Assembly: GCA_018697195.1 (NCBI GenBank)
Contig: JAGMWU010000040.1
Location: forward strand, 682,001 to 746,000
Direction of reading: 5' to 3'
DNA from: Certhia americana
Lineage: Eukaryota > Chordata > Aves > Passeriformes > Certhiidae
Length of the DNA: 64,000 nucleotides
The notes beneath the pieces were generated by a model. It searched no databases, was not told where the DNA came from, and saw nothing but the letters and a program-made list of their open reading frames with translations. Below, piece after piece: positions 47,609 to 60,685 of the stretch. Positions within the stretch are counted from its first letter, which is position 1; each line of letters starts with the position of its first letter. The position numbers and the translations under genes are program-made.

Positions 47609-50600
47609 TTCCTGGCTTGGTAGCAATTGGATGCATGCCAAAGATAAAAATGCATTCTGTTTTTAATATTCACATAATTTTGTACTTTATTTTGAATGCA
47701 TTACTCATTAATGAACCCAAGTATATAAAGTAAATAAAACACTCCATAAAACAACACAAAATCAAACTGCACAGAAAAAGAAGGGGTAATGTTAAGACAA
47801 TAAGAAATCATTCAAATTAAACTAATTCTCCCAATTCTTTTTAAAGAATTAGTACCACAGGGCTGTTCTACACTGTGTTTCCATTCAAAGAAATTACACA
47901 CCACAGAACAGAGTAACATTGCAATGAATGAGCACCTCTGTGTTTTGGGACAGAGAAACTGACTTCATTCTTTGTTTTGAAGTGCCTTCAGACAACTACT
48001 TGTTAAAATTCATGCAACTCTGCAATTCCCAGTGAGAATGGTTAATCTCCCAAATCAAGTTCAGGCAGGCAAAAAAAAAAGAAAAAAAAATTTTAAAAGA
48101 TGCACAAAAGAAGAACCTAATTTACTTTGCTTTATTCCTCTAACTTCAAGTCAGTGCTGAATAGTTGCACATTATGTGGATCAAGCCTTTTAAAAATAGT
48201 ATTGGGGGTTTTGTTGGACTGATACAAAGTTTTCTAAGACTCACATTCCACCGAGCACTTAACAGCTCTTATCCACCAAAATGTTAAAAATTGAAATAAA
48301 TACTGAAATCTGGAATGAGCAGAGACTGTAAATTGGAAAGCTGAATTGTGGTACAAAACAGAGACGGTCATTTATTATCTCCCTGCCACAGATGACCCAT
48401 CTGCACAATGAGGACACCAAACTACCTCAGCACAGCTCTGCAAGGCTTTCCATTTAGAAGCCTTTCCAAGGTCCTGAAGTATACACTGATGAGGAAAACT
48501 TCACTTCTAAGTCTTTAAGAGGCCAGCCTCTAAACGTTCTAAGCAATAACAGAACAATTGTGAATACCGCTAGGTTTCTTAATAAAGAAAGAAAGCTTTC
48601 TTCAATGTGAGTGTTTATGATTTATCACTCATCTTTAGAAACAGCTTGTATGTCCAGAAATTCAATTTAAGAAGCAACACTTTAAAAGGCAGCCATGGGA
48701 GCAGAGAGGGGGTTTTAAACTGACAAAACATCTATTTTCTTGGAAGTCATTAGAGTTAGATGTTTATCTGCCTTTCACATGTCTACCTGACAATTCCTTT
48801 TGTTATTTTTCCATCAAGCATTGTTCAGTTACAAGTTACAGAAACTGGTCTATAAGAGTGGGTGGGGAACTGAAGAATGGGGTCTGTCCTGTTGCTCAGG
48901 AGCAAAGTGCTGTGGGCTGGCTGGCACAGTGTAGCGTTGTGGAAAGCAGTGGTTGAAGTAAAAGGGAGTTAGTTCAGTTTATGCAAGACCCCTTTGTAGC
49001 TGTGTTCCTCTTGGGAAAGGAGGCCATTTAAAAAGCTGGAGAATTCACAGCAGTGACACAGATGGCCAAATAAATTTAAAATTTTTCCAAAATTCTATGC
49101 GGACTTTTTTTTGCAGTGTTTGCCTTAAGTCACCTTTTGACCTTTAAATCTGACCCTTTGCTCAAGTTAAGTGTATTTAAATTGCCACGTCCCAAAATTC
49201 CTCCTCAAAAGTATTCTAAAGACTCTCAGGATAATTTCTGATGGTACACACTGCAGTAGAGAATGTACAATTCACCGGTGACCGACAGGTACACAAACAG
49301 AAGAAGGGGAGCAGAATTTGAAAAAAAAAAAGGTTTGCATTCTATTCTGTCATCTTGCTCTTACCGAATGAAAACTTGAAGGAAAGGGTTTCATCATGAT
49401 CTACTACAAATACCTTCATCCTCCAGAGAGGGCATCTGAAAGCTCTTTAATGACAGAATTGTGTTTTCCAAAGGTGCTCTTTCTTTACAAACAAAATACC
49501 TAAATAACAGGGGGTTTTTGGGGGGTTTTTTTAAATGCATTATTCTTAGAGTAAAAAAAGAGCCAAATGAAAATATTCAAACAAGCAAAACCAAACAAGT
49601 AACTAAAACTCAAACCAAATACTCCACTAAATACACATCATTTGCTTAATTGGGGAAACAAAGGGGATGGAAATAGATGATGAAATAAGAAGGGAAAGGA
49701 AAATATGAGAGATGAGTTAACTTTCAGAAAGCAAGATGATTAAAACCCTGGATGAAACACTGTATTTAGAATTTTTTATGTTTGCCCTTATTCAGGGGCA
49801 GCTGAGTTATATGCCTGCACTTCAGGGAGCTTCAGAAGATCATTTTGTTTAATAAGCTCAAAGATCCGAGAAAAACATTTGCTGGGAAAAATACCAGAGG
49901 AGCTTGACTTTCAAAGTGATTCAAACACAGCTTTTTACTACAAAGTGTCTTTTCAATTAGGGTGCTAGGAATCAGAGAAGGATAAGATGTAAGGTAATGA
50001 GGGCAGGCATGACACGGCAGCCTTAGGGCTCCATGGGATTTTCCTTCAACATTTGATTCAGCCCCTTGGAGAAACCTGCAGTGAATTTGATAGCTTCCTT
50101 CTCTTTCCCCATGCCTCAGCTTTCAGGTCTTGTGTGCTCTGTCATATCTTTGCATCTTTGTATTGTGCACACACCAGCACAATTATAAAGCTTTTGTTTC
50201 CAGGAGTTCTCCGTCTTATTATTTAACAAAATAAAATAACTTCAATAACATGAAGCCAGGCCTGTTTTCTAGTCACTAGAAGATTTAAATGAGGAAGGGA
50301 GAGATCATCTGAAAGTCCATGTATTGGAAACATCAAGTAATGACCTCTATTACTAATGACCTAGGCCCTCCAGCAATGAACCTAGACAACACTGATTAAG
50401 AGAGAAGCCTGCTGCTTTTTACAGGCATATAAAATAAAAGGAGTCTTTGTGTTAATAGAAAGGAGTATGACACAGAAGGAAATGTAAAAATGAATGAGCT
50501 ATAAAAAGAAGGGATTTTTCCTCCTCTGTAGAAGACAATAAGAAATTAATTTAGAGATATAAAAGCTTGAATCATAGTTTCATACACCATTACAGAAGGA

Positions 50601-53600
50601 GATCTTTGCAAGCTAATGTTAACTAAATCCTTTGATGCAGAGTTGCAGAAAATAGACAATAACTTATTTCCAGGTGTGGTATAGAATAGCAACTTATTCT
50701 TAAAAACAATATCACTGCCTCCCTTAGAGTAAATAACTCAGCCTGAGAGTATTTTTGCATCATATACCCACTAATTAAAAAAAAAAAGAAAAAAAGTAAT
50801 GAAATCCTCCATATCTCTACTTACAATGTAACTAAACCTTCCAAAAGGCCCATATTGCTTTTTTTATGTGAATACCTTAGACCAAGTCCTTAGACTGGAA
50901 GAAAGTTGTGAATAGTGACAAGACATGACTGATTGTTGCAAGACAACCATTCTGGGAATATATCTTCAATGTAAAATTCTCCTATCTAACCCATGCCATT
51001 CCCCAGCTCCATACTATAGGAGTACTAATAACATATAAATCTTTTTATTATTAAACAGTTACAGCTCAATGCTATCATTAAGAACCTGAGCATTCTTGTT
51101 CACCTTTATGACAGGCACCAGATGTAGCAAGGGAAATTGGAAGAGAATGTTACAAAAAAAAACAACAAAACCCTGTGGAAAAAGATGACAGAAGAAAATA
51201 AAGTCTGCAAACAACCAGGAAACTTCAGAAAGATAAAGTGGATAACAAGTGACAACTAACATCAGAAGGCAAGAGTATTTACTTGTCTGAGACAATTTGG
51301 GGTTTACCAGCTAACGAGGAAGAACACAAACTCTCCAGCAGCATCAGCTGCCTACTTCTGATGCTATGGTTATATAAAACTTGGTAGAGCCCAGGTGATG
51401 GTAAATTATGAAAACCTTCTTTGTTTTATTTGCAATGAAATCAAAATGTTTGGTGTTTTTGTTAGGCAAAGAGGGGATCCCCATTCTCATCACAAGCAAA
51501 GGGATTTCAGCCTGGAAGTTCAGCTTAAATTATTGCAAACCAGCTTTGTTCTACAGCTAGTCTGACAGCTTTCATGAAAACCTATTTTTCACTCTAAAAC
51601 TTCCACTCATGAAAACTGAATGAGTTCATGAGTGTGGGATGACTTGCATTATATACTATGCTTGGCTTAAAACATTCATTTTAAATTTTTTTTTCCTATT
51701 CAACACAAATTTTTACTTGGATACTTAAGCTATCTACAGTCTATAAAAAGTTGATAACTTGAAAAAAAAAATTCACTACAGTTTCAAAATAATAATTTTA
51801 GATTCATCTATCCAGAATAATTTATGTAGTCTGCTACTCCAAAACTTTCAGCACTTGCTAGCTTTCCTATCCATTATGCCATAGCCTTCAGAATAGCATG
51901 TAGAGCAGCCAAGTGTCAGCCTGAGTGCAGAGCTCTGATAAAAAGGGCCAAGAAATTTCAAGGAGCTCTCAGCTTGGTGGCAGAAAACACCAAATGCCAA
52001 AGGGAGAAATGAATTCAAGTACAAAGTGGCTGCAAGCTTAAACTCTCAAGAGAGAATACAAAGTAATCAGAGCAGAGCAAGTTGTCTGCTGAAATACTCA
52101 GCATTTCCTTGTCAGACTGCTATTCTGAACAAGCACCACCCAGGTTAAAAAACAGTGTTATCACTCAGCTCTTACTACCACCCCAAGCACAGCTGTGCCT
52201 CTGAATTTCCTGTATGGGATCATCTTTTTTCAAATACAGTGATGCTACTTGACAGATGGGCGATGTATCTGCCTTCTGGCCAAGGTAAGCCAGTAGTTTA
52301 CAGACTCCTGCAAGTTCTGTTTCCATTAGAGAGTCAATCTAGTCTCTTACACAGCTGTAAACATCCCACTCCTTTCAACGAGCTCTTGATGATGCACAAA
52401 CATCTGCTGACCTCAATGGTGACCCAAACTCAGGCTGTGTGCTTCATCTGGGTCTGCAGGGCAGGGCTTGGGTTCCTCATTCCCTCAGATACCCTACTCA
52501 TCTTTAAAGGCATTCACTGTGGGATTCCAATGGCTTCTACTGAATATCCAGGGCAGACAACTTCAAAACGCAGTTTCTTGCAAAAATAAAAACAAAAAAG
52601 AAGTTTAAGAAGTACCCAGCTAACAGGACTGATGTAGCATAAGGGATCCTCCAGACTGACTGGACAACTTCCCGCTAATCTAATTTTTGTGGTCAGGCTA
52701 GTTTGTTTTTCACCTGGGATAATTCTAAAAAATTGGAAAATAACTTCTAAAGAAAAAAAAATTAAAATAGAGATCCTAAACATTTTGTTTCCATTTAAAT
52801 CAATTATTTGAACTGATGGCCAATTGAAATCAATGTTATTTGCTGATAATCACTAGTTCTTACAATTGTAAAAGCCTAATTACACAGTTATTTTAAAGGA
52901 TTGTTTTTCAAACTATTAAGACAGATTGATGTACATGAACCACAAATTTGACTGTAAAAGCCTTTCTTTTAAGCAATGGCATGCAACTCTACATTAAAAA
53001 GAATAAATTCCTAGAGCGATAAAATATTATAACTAAATTTAAATAAGGTTTTTACTCAGCTTTTAGCTATGCCCACAAAATGCTGGGACAGCACAGATTT
53101 TCTTTATTTTGCAGCTGCAAGTACAATGTATGCCTGAGTTGTGTTAATATCTATCTCTCCAAAAGCATGGAAACAATTCTATTTTTTGTACACATTAAGA
53201 AACTAGAAGTATGTAACACAGATGTATTTGTAACTGAAAAATGAAGAAAACCAGAAACATATGGCAAGAATCAGAGAGATGAAACTCCTAAAAATCTTGT
53301 CTTCCATCTTTGATGGTTTTACTGCACTAAAGCAGTATTCTTGGGCAGGATAATTTCTAACAAAAATGCAAGAGTTCCAGTACAGGGCAGCATCTTGGCT
53401 GGACTAATAACACTAGGTTATGAACACCTAATTGAACAGCATTAGATTAGAAACTCCTACATCTTCCTCACAAAACAGCCCCAAAAACAGAGGATGTCAT
53501 TCAGTGTCACACACTTATGTGCCATTTCACAGGTGTGTCTCTTTCAAGACATTTGGCTAATAAAACAAACAAACAAAAAAAAAACAGTACAAAAACAATT

Positions 53601-54354
53601 CCTTTATTTGTTGACAAAGAATTTAAAATGCACTATTGGAAGAGTAATATATAATCTAGAACTCACTTCTGTTATTGTATCCTAAAAAATTTTTCTCTTT
53701 AAACCAAAAAGGTTGATGTCCTCTGGTATTAATCATAAGATCTCTGTCTGCTCTTCCTGAAAAGTTCACCAATTTTTTGCTAAGCTTACTGAGTGCAGCA
53801 ATGTTATTGGGTAGAGCTTCCATTAAATCATTTGAAATTTGCTGGGGTGTGATGTATGTGTCTTAGGAAGAACTACTATATATTCTTCTGTAGATGTGTG
53901 CATTATAGTGTAAGGCTATTACTGACTAGCAGCCTAGCTAGAAAACATCTGTTAAGTTTAATTAAAAGTAATTTTCGCCTAGCTTTTACTACAGGTAGGA
54001 GGGAAGCATGTTGCACAAAACTGTTGCTTTACAGCTGTCATAACTCAACAGTGGTAACACTACTCAAATTATAGGCTATCACCAAAAGACTATAACCCTG
54101 CACCAGGACCCCTGTAAGATATGTCACAGGCACACAGAAATTATGGTGCTTGTTCCAAGGAGTTTACAACCCAACTGTTAGAAATTCAACCCACACAGAG
54201 TAAGGCAGCATGGGAAAACAGCTCATAGTGGTGCCTCAAATTTTAGCTATTTTATTTTTTAGACTCTGTGCTGTTTTGGTGAATAGTTTTAGGTTTCATA
54301 TTCAGTGCTACTAAGCTCCCTTCAAGGTGTAAATAGACAAAACAATTCTTTTTC

Positions 54355-54657
54355 TAGTTTGGTACCAAGGACAACTTTCAGGCCCAAGAATGAAAACAAC
54401 AGTGAAGTGAGAAGAAGAAACAAGGAGGATGGAGCTTCATAACCTGAAGCAATGGTTGGACAATTGATTCTAATACGCTAATGGACCAGAACTAATAAAA
54501 GTGTGAGACCTCGTGACCCGGGTGTCCATTTTGTGACCATTTTGGGGGGCATCTTGGGTGTTGCCTAGGTGTGCCCATTGAGGTTTCTTAATAAATACCT
54601 ACTTTATCCTTTTGCTCTGTCTAGTCTCTGCACCAGGTCAGCCTCCAGAAAGCATCA
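54355..54657 (+). mobile_element. Retroviral solo LTR (avian type)
   Basis: The sequence carries phrases I associate with a bird LTR: AGCAATGGTTGGACAATTGATTCTAATACGC, then ACTAATAAAAGTGTGAGACC (TATA-like, about 54492-54505), GTGTCCATTTTGTGACCATTTTGG and CCCATTGAGG. The polyadenylation signal AATAAA is at 54590-54595 within TTCTTAATAAATACC. It ends in CTGTCTAGTCTCTGCACCAGGTC and CCAGAAAGCATCA near 54656. TATA-to-polyA spacing of about 100 bp fits an R region. The 5' end is uncertain and may lie somewhat earlier. No viral genes adjoin it. Confidence 0.75.
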
Positions 54658-57600
54658 ATAGCAACAGAAACCACAGGGTGATACCTACCTAGCCTCAGTT
54701 AAACTAAATGGCAAATCCTATTCAATGGGCAAAGCTCTTCAAATGCTACTGCTAGTAAAAATGAAATCCTCTCCTAGGGACAGCCTTCATAAGGAATGTT
54801 TTGTTGAGTCTCAGCATTGTAGTATCCACATTATAAGTTTTGCTTTGTTTCTTGGAAACTGTGGGAATTTTGTACAACTTAATATCTGCATGTATATCAG
54901 TATATAAGTACATAGTAAGAAAGCAGACATCCTTTCGTAACTGAAAAGCTATCTTCTCTTAGTTGTCTTTGTTACATTTCATAATCACTAACAAACCCCC
55001 AAATCAGTGCTATGCAGCTGGTCTAGCTGCTGGCAGGATTTTCTTTTCCCCCAATCAAAGGGAAGATTCATGTTTCCTCTTTACAAAAACATCAAGTTCA
55101 CCATATGGGTGAGAAAAATAGCAACGGGTTTGGCAATGGTTTTGTAAGGAATCATAATTTCATCCTTTTTCTAATAATCTGAGTAATCTCTTACTGACAC
55201 CTATAATTTTTCCTTGCCTATCACTTTTCTAAAGACAGTTTGGAAAATGCATTAAAATTGAGGTCAATAATTGACAAACTGAGCTTCTGCAAACCTGCTC
55301 CAAGCACACTGGCCACACATTGGCTTCCCACTGTGCTATCAGTGTTCCAGGGACCTTCCCCAAATGGTAACACAATATTTCACAACCCTTTCTCATCTTC
55401 ATCTAGGCACCTGTATGGCTTTGGGAAGGAAGATGTTTTTTCTTTGTGGGGTCAGTGATGATAACCATCTACATGACAAATCTTATGCCTGTGCTGGAGC
55501 AGCAGGCAGGAGGCCTTGGCAGTTTCATAATTAGTGTGGAAGCACTAACAGGCTTCCAGGAGAAGGCTGGCAGCATTGAGAAAAGGTCATTTTGCAACAC
55601 AAAGAGCTTCTGAGTTGAAAAATTCCCTGCTTCCACACACCGAAACCCTATCCAAGGTGGGCAGTTTTCAAAATCACACTAATCAAACCTGCTGTTTCTC
55701 TCCTGAGCACAGATTAGTAAGACTCTGCTCTGCCATATTCTTCATTTATTTGGGAGATGTAACTGCCTAGAAAACAAGAACTACTTGATTCTTTTTCTAT
55801 AGACTGTATGGTGTGCTGTATACAATACTGCATAAATCATCCAAAGAAAACACTAAAATAATACATAAATTGATTTTCTTTCTCAGCAAAGCTGTATTAA
55901 CCAAGAAGAATACACAGAAAGAAGCAAGAACTGAAAGTCCTGTAGGAAGGTTGTGTGTTCTTGGAGTGCAAATGATTCCGTGTTTGGACCTACTGAAATT
56001 TAAATAAATACCACCCTACTTTCATTCAAGATCTTCAAGGATACAAATAATTTTTATTGAAAATTATAGTTGTACATGTCAGAACCAATCATTTCAGAAC
56101 AAATTCTTTTCTCTGCCAGTTGAAATTCATACCATCTTCACCAATTCAGAGGCTGTGACTTAGGTTACAGCCCACCTTACTGGTGTGGGAACTCAGCCCT
56201 GTGCCCTGCCTCAGTCATGTCAGATTATTAGTCAAATCAACAAGAGCAGATGGAAGCAAAATTACTATTTCTTGGGCAGAGGATTCAAAAATATTTGGAT
56301 TCTTTTCTTTTGGCTGAAAACTTTCTTCTGTCCCTCTCATAGTCCCATCAGGCATCTCACCAGACATTAACTTTCTGCAAACAATTTATCCCTAAAGCTG
56401 CATAACTGGATGGGAATTGTAAGAAAAAGCAGCACATGCTATTGTATTAATAACACCTCTTATTCAAATTCCAGCAGAAATTATACTACTACAAGTACAA
56501 CGTCAACTACAAAAAGTTTTCACTGGAAATTCAGGAACAGCCTGTCCTTAGGACTTCCAGTTTCTTTCAAGTGCTTCACACATTGTTATCCAAATGTCTT
56601 GTTTGAACTGCTTGTTAATTTTTCTCTGAAATATCTTTTCATGAGATTGATAAGCCAAATGCTATCAGTAAAAGTCTGCTTTGCTTTTTTATTTTGCTAA
56701 TTATAAAAATGAAAGGCAACACTTCAAATTTTGTAGACTTTTTTCACTTTTTGATGCAAAGTAGTTGGCTTTCCAATACCAAAAATGTAAATATAACTTG
56801 ACTTTCTCTTTTCTGATGCTCTGCCATAAGTATCTCAGAAAAACAAACAATGTCATTACTTTCTAGTACAGTTTACTTCTTGTTCTTCAGAAAGAGCTGA
56901 TCTATTTCTGCAGTCAATTTTGGATAACGGGCAGAGATGCATTAGTCCACTTTCAATATCAAAATTTTCAGGCAGAATAGACCTAACACAACTATAGCCT
57001 CAGTGCATTTTACTAATAATATTGCCTCAGACTTCATTTGTATTAAACAGAAATGCTGCTGCAGAGACTGATGCCATTCCTATTCTGTCGAACAAATGAG
57101 GAACCAATGAATATTCATGAACAATCCAAACATGGACTGCATCTCCGTGCCAAGCTGAAGCACTATGTGGTGAATCATTATGTGGTTGAAGAGTAATAAG
57201 GAAAGGGAATGGGAGGAGGATGTTCAATTTATTTCATACCCTGGACTTAAGAGCATATATATCATAATATAGCCCATTAATAACAACACTATAGTTTTAG
57301 ATTTAGATTTTGCAGATTCCATGTCACTGATATTATGTTCATATTGTTCTCACTCTCAAGCACTAAATATTATTTTACGGAGATGCAACAAGAGAGCCAC
57401 AAACTTGCATATGAGATGCAGCCAAGAGTTTTAAAGTGTTTCAAATTATGTAAAGAAAGAAACAGAGTAATTACATCTTAGAAGGACAAGTAAGAAAGGC
57501 TGAACATGAGCAAAAAACATGCAGCTAAAAACAATTGAGCAGATTCCTGTTAAGGAATTCCTTTCAAGTGAGACAAGTTGACAGGTATGAGTCTAAAAAC

Positions 57601-59015
57601 GCCTTAAAAAATGACCTCACAATGATGCATCCAGAACATGCCTTCATATTGGAAGATGTCCTGGCACCACATATCTCAAAGGCAGCTATCATTTTCAATG
57701 AACATTGAATTTGAAGGTACTAAAAAACCACAGACAAAGTGTTCTCAGGTACATGGAACAAGGATGCTGAAAAATCTTTTCTCTTCAGAAGTGGAGCAAA
57801 GCTGATTATAGGAGACTATTGCTTCCATAAATGTCTCTCCCTGAGTTCTCCACACCTTTGCCTTTTTCTTTTGCCTCCCCTGCAAAAATTTTTTTCTGTC
57901 TACAGCTCTTTGCCACAGTAATTTTGTAATATCTTGTCTATGAAAAAATTGCAGATAAATGACCGGCCTTTATGATCACCTTCATATGTTCCCTTCTGCC
58001 TCCTCACAATATATCTCTTCTGCTCTCAGCACAAGAGCCTTAAATGGGGCTGATTCATTATTTCTAATCTCTCAAAGATATTTTGCTTTTTTTTCCCCTC
58101 TTTACTGTAGAACTAATATCTGAGCTGGTGTTACCCTATAAGGGACTTTACCCAATGTCATGAAGACAGAGGAAACAGACTGAAGCATTCGAACTCATGC
58201 TTCTAAACCCTGTCTTGCATCTTCAAAGGTGGAAATTTGGCATTAGAAGTGCTTAAGCTGCCCTGCTGGATGCTTATGTAATATGTAGTCAAAGCCAGCA
58301 AAGTGCAACAAGGTTGAACTAACTTAAAAAGGAAAAAAAACCCAACAACACAATTCTATCTTGCACCTTGAAACCTGAAACAAAAACATCAATGAAAATT
58401 TGGAGCTAGGAAATTATAATTTACATTTTGCACATTTGCACAGCACTTCTGTCTGTAAATCCCTAAAACACTACAACAGCAGACTCAATCCTTTACATGG
58501 AAAAAACAAGACAAAAAGAAATACGCTTGAGCTCAATGACCAAAGACATATCTTTATTTTACTGTAGTTTTATTCTGTTCCGTACTTACCATATTAGAGC
58601 ATGCTTTAAATGAACAGGCAGCCATAAAGCAGCACAGTTTTTCTATGGAAGCATTTTAGTATTAGCAATAAATACAGTACACACTTTAAATGCAGAAATA
58701 CTGCCAGTGGGCAAAGAATTTGTCTCTATTATAAACAGAGCCACCTGTTTACTGTCTCTAATTCTAAACTATGAGACAGTTGGAAAAGAGGAATTAATTG
58801 GCAAAAACTTTCTGAGATGTCAAATATTTGGCTTGTATGAAGCCAGTGCTACCTAACCTGGAGAGAATCCCCCTCTCTCCTCCTGTTGCCCTGGAAATAG
58901 GCATCATAGAAGTCACATACCTTTACACTCTTGGCACAGTGAGTCATTATAACATTTATGATAGAAGAAAATAGGACATAAAATGCAGTACCTTGTAGGG
59001 AACAAGGCACTTTTT
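54658..59015. other. Non-coding unique DNA, no gene seen
   Basis: AT-rich sequence with frames up to 96 codons that look random. The block at 57035-57200 is the most enhancer-like part of the window and is listed separately. Confidence 0.55.
57035..57200. promoter_or_regulatory. Candidate conserved enhancer with palindromic POU site
   Basis: Unique, compositionally balanced block. At 57107-57118 it holds ATGAATATTCAT, a perfect 12-bp palindrome. As I recall it, this fits the ATG(A/C)ATAT(T/G)CAT pattern of the MORE site bound by POU-factor dimers. Around it are ACAAATGAGG, GAACAATCC (SOX-like) and ATGTGGTGAATCATTATGTGG. The motif is seen directly; enhancer function is inference. Confidence 0.28.
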
Positions 59016-59202
59016 AGAATCATAGAATGGTAATTATTTTAAAGATCATCTGGTTCCAACCCCCCTGCCATGGGCAGGGACACCTTCCACAAGACCATGT
59101 TGCTCAGGGCTCCATCCAGCCTGGCCTTGAACACTTCCAGGCAAGGGGCATACACAGTTTTCCTGAACAATCAGTTCCAGTGTCTCACCACCCTCAAGAA
59201 AC
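59016..59202 (-). mobile_element. CR1 LINE 3' fragment
   Basis: The plus strand is the reverse complement of a CR1 3' end. It reads AGAATCATAGAATGG (the terminal 8-bp repeat), AAGATCATCTGGTTCCAACC, CCCTGCCATGGGCAGGGACAC, CCATCCAGCCTGGCCTTGAA, CACTTCCAGGCAAGGGGCAT and GTTCCAGTGTCTCACCACCC. The words are close to consensus, so it is probably younger than the copy at 4.3 kb. It is 5' truncated to under 190 bp, and an A-rich tract (59207-59228) follows it on the plus strand. The two 60-codon plus frames here are antisense to the LINE. Confidence 0.93.
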
Positions 59203-60312
59203 CAATTGAAAAAAAGAAAAAAAAAAGAATAAGTGGAGATTCAACACTGAGACTCTAGAGCTCTCAGCTCTGGAGCCAGCCATGTCCACTGTCACATTAC
59301 AGGCTCTGCTTCAGAAAAGGCCCATTCATGAGCCTAATTCTACCTGCTTGGATTGGATTTCCTGATTTCTCCAGGATAAGTCACAGCATAGGAAATTAAA
59401 TACTCATAAGCATATTTCATAGCTATCAGTAACACTGGAGAGTTCATAACAATTACCTTGCAGTGTTCCATTAAACACATATTTGTAATATACAAATGCA
59501 AATAAGTGTATCTGCCTGTAGAGTGACAGATCAGTTATGCTGATATTAGTCCCATCTTTTCTCTTATATTAGGTCATCTTCAAACCATTAGAGAATCATC
59601 TCTTGGCTGTAAAAATATTTTCCTGCACTGAGATTCAAAAGCCATACAGGTTTGAAACACAAACAAATTTTCTCAAAAAAGCAACAAAAATATTTTTTTT
59701 TTTATTGTCATTGCCTTAATTGCCTTAATTTAGTGTTTTCTTCTAGTCCTGCCTATGTTGTGCAATTGCACTGTGCTGGTGCCAAATTAAAGCTCTTTTA
59801 AAATTTCTCATCTTTGAGAAACACAACTCCAATCACTTGCTTAACTAGTTACTCATGGAAATTAACAGAGATTTCCTTAGGATGAGGTTATCATTGCTTT
59901 ATACTACTTTGCCTGTGGCTGCCACTTTTCATCAGGATGGTCCTGCAAGAGAAGGGACATTTAAGCAATATTATCCTTTGCAGGTTCCAATTACTGAAAG
60001 TATATGCAAAGTACAGTGATGGTATATCTGACAGGCAATATGCAATAACCATAGACACTAATTAGAAATCCCTTTGACTTTGTTTTCCAAATAAAGCAAG
60101 AGAGCTTTATACACATCTCACTTTCTTCTCCTCCCCTTTCCTCATGCCCCTAAAGCTGCAGGATTATCTCGCTGACCAATCCCAATTCACTCCGTGTGTA
60201 GCTATAAGCAGAGAATCAAACTTGGGCTAAAGCTGGTGCTTTTCCTGCTGCCTATCTGGGAGGTTTTTAATTACATTTTATTGAGACCAGTGAGTTTGTT
60301 ACTCCCACTGTA
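59203..60312. other. Non-coding unique DNA, no gene seen
   Basis: After a short A-rich tract (59207-59228) the sequence is unique and AT-rich, with no recognised repeat or coding block. A short direct repeat, TTGCCTTAAT twice, lies near 59712-59731. Confidence 0.55.
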
Positions 60313-60436
60313 GGAAAGGGAAAGGGAAAGAGAAAGGGAAAAGGGAAAAGGGAAAAGGGAAAAGGGAAAAGGGAAAATAAAAAAAAAAGGGGAAAGGATA
60401 AAAAGGGAAAAGGAAAAAAAAGGGAAAAGGGAAAAG
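60313..60436 (+). repeat. (GGGAAAA)n purine tract, quadruplex-prone
   Basis: About 124 bp of nearly pure purine. Six perfect GGGAAAA heptamers occupy 60336-60377, flanked by GGGAAA and diverged copies. Runs of three G separated by four A fit the G-quadruplex pattern on the plus strand. The Phe/Ser/Pro-rich minus frame (60271-60513) is the translated repeat. Confidence 0.96.
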
Positions 60437-60572
60437 ACATAGAAGGCTAGTGAATTCCCAGCCTCTCTGCCACGAAAACTATTTGTCACACCAAAGCATG
60501 TCACACTGGGCAATGGTATTTGAACTGAGCACAGACAGATTTGGACTGATTAGAAAGGAAACATTTTGTTCG

Positions 60573-60685
60573 TGAGAGCACTCAAGCAGTGGAAGAGGTT
60601 CCCAGGCAAGTTGTGCTATTCTTGCAGGTTTTCAAAACCCAGGAGAATATATCTGTAAGCAACCTGGACTGACTCCACAGCTGAC
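60573..60685 (+). mobile_element. CR1 LINE 3' fragment
   Basis: Diverged plus-strand CR1. GAGAGCACTCAAGCAGTGG and AAGAGGTTCCCAGGCAAGTTG match the usual GAACAGGTTGCCCAGGGAGGTTG region. GCAGGTTTTCAAAACCCAGG matches the GGAGGTTTTCAAAACCC region, and GCAACCTGGACTGACTCCAC the GCAACCTGGTCTAG region. It is the oldest-looking of the CR1 pieces here. Confidence 0.8.

Larger units (their letters stand above)
34875..54354. other. Long non-coding stretch with microsatellites only
   Basis: About 19.5 kb with no recognised gene, LINE or LTR. The largest frames are 167 codons on the minus strand (39975-40478) and 144 codons on the plus strand (52155-52589). Neither shows a domain, signal peptide or composition typical of protein, and both are within what random sequence gives. 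Somewhat GC-richer patches at about 34880-35110, 40600-40880 and 47030-47240 are unidentified. Blocks at about 38400-38650, 45660-45785 and 46195-46360 have enhancer-like texture but no proof. Confidence 0.55.

Noticed and set aside
52155..52589. 144-codon plus-strand ORF
   Set aside because: Composition looks random, no motif is recognised, and the start lies in unremarkable AT-rich sequence.
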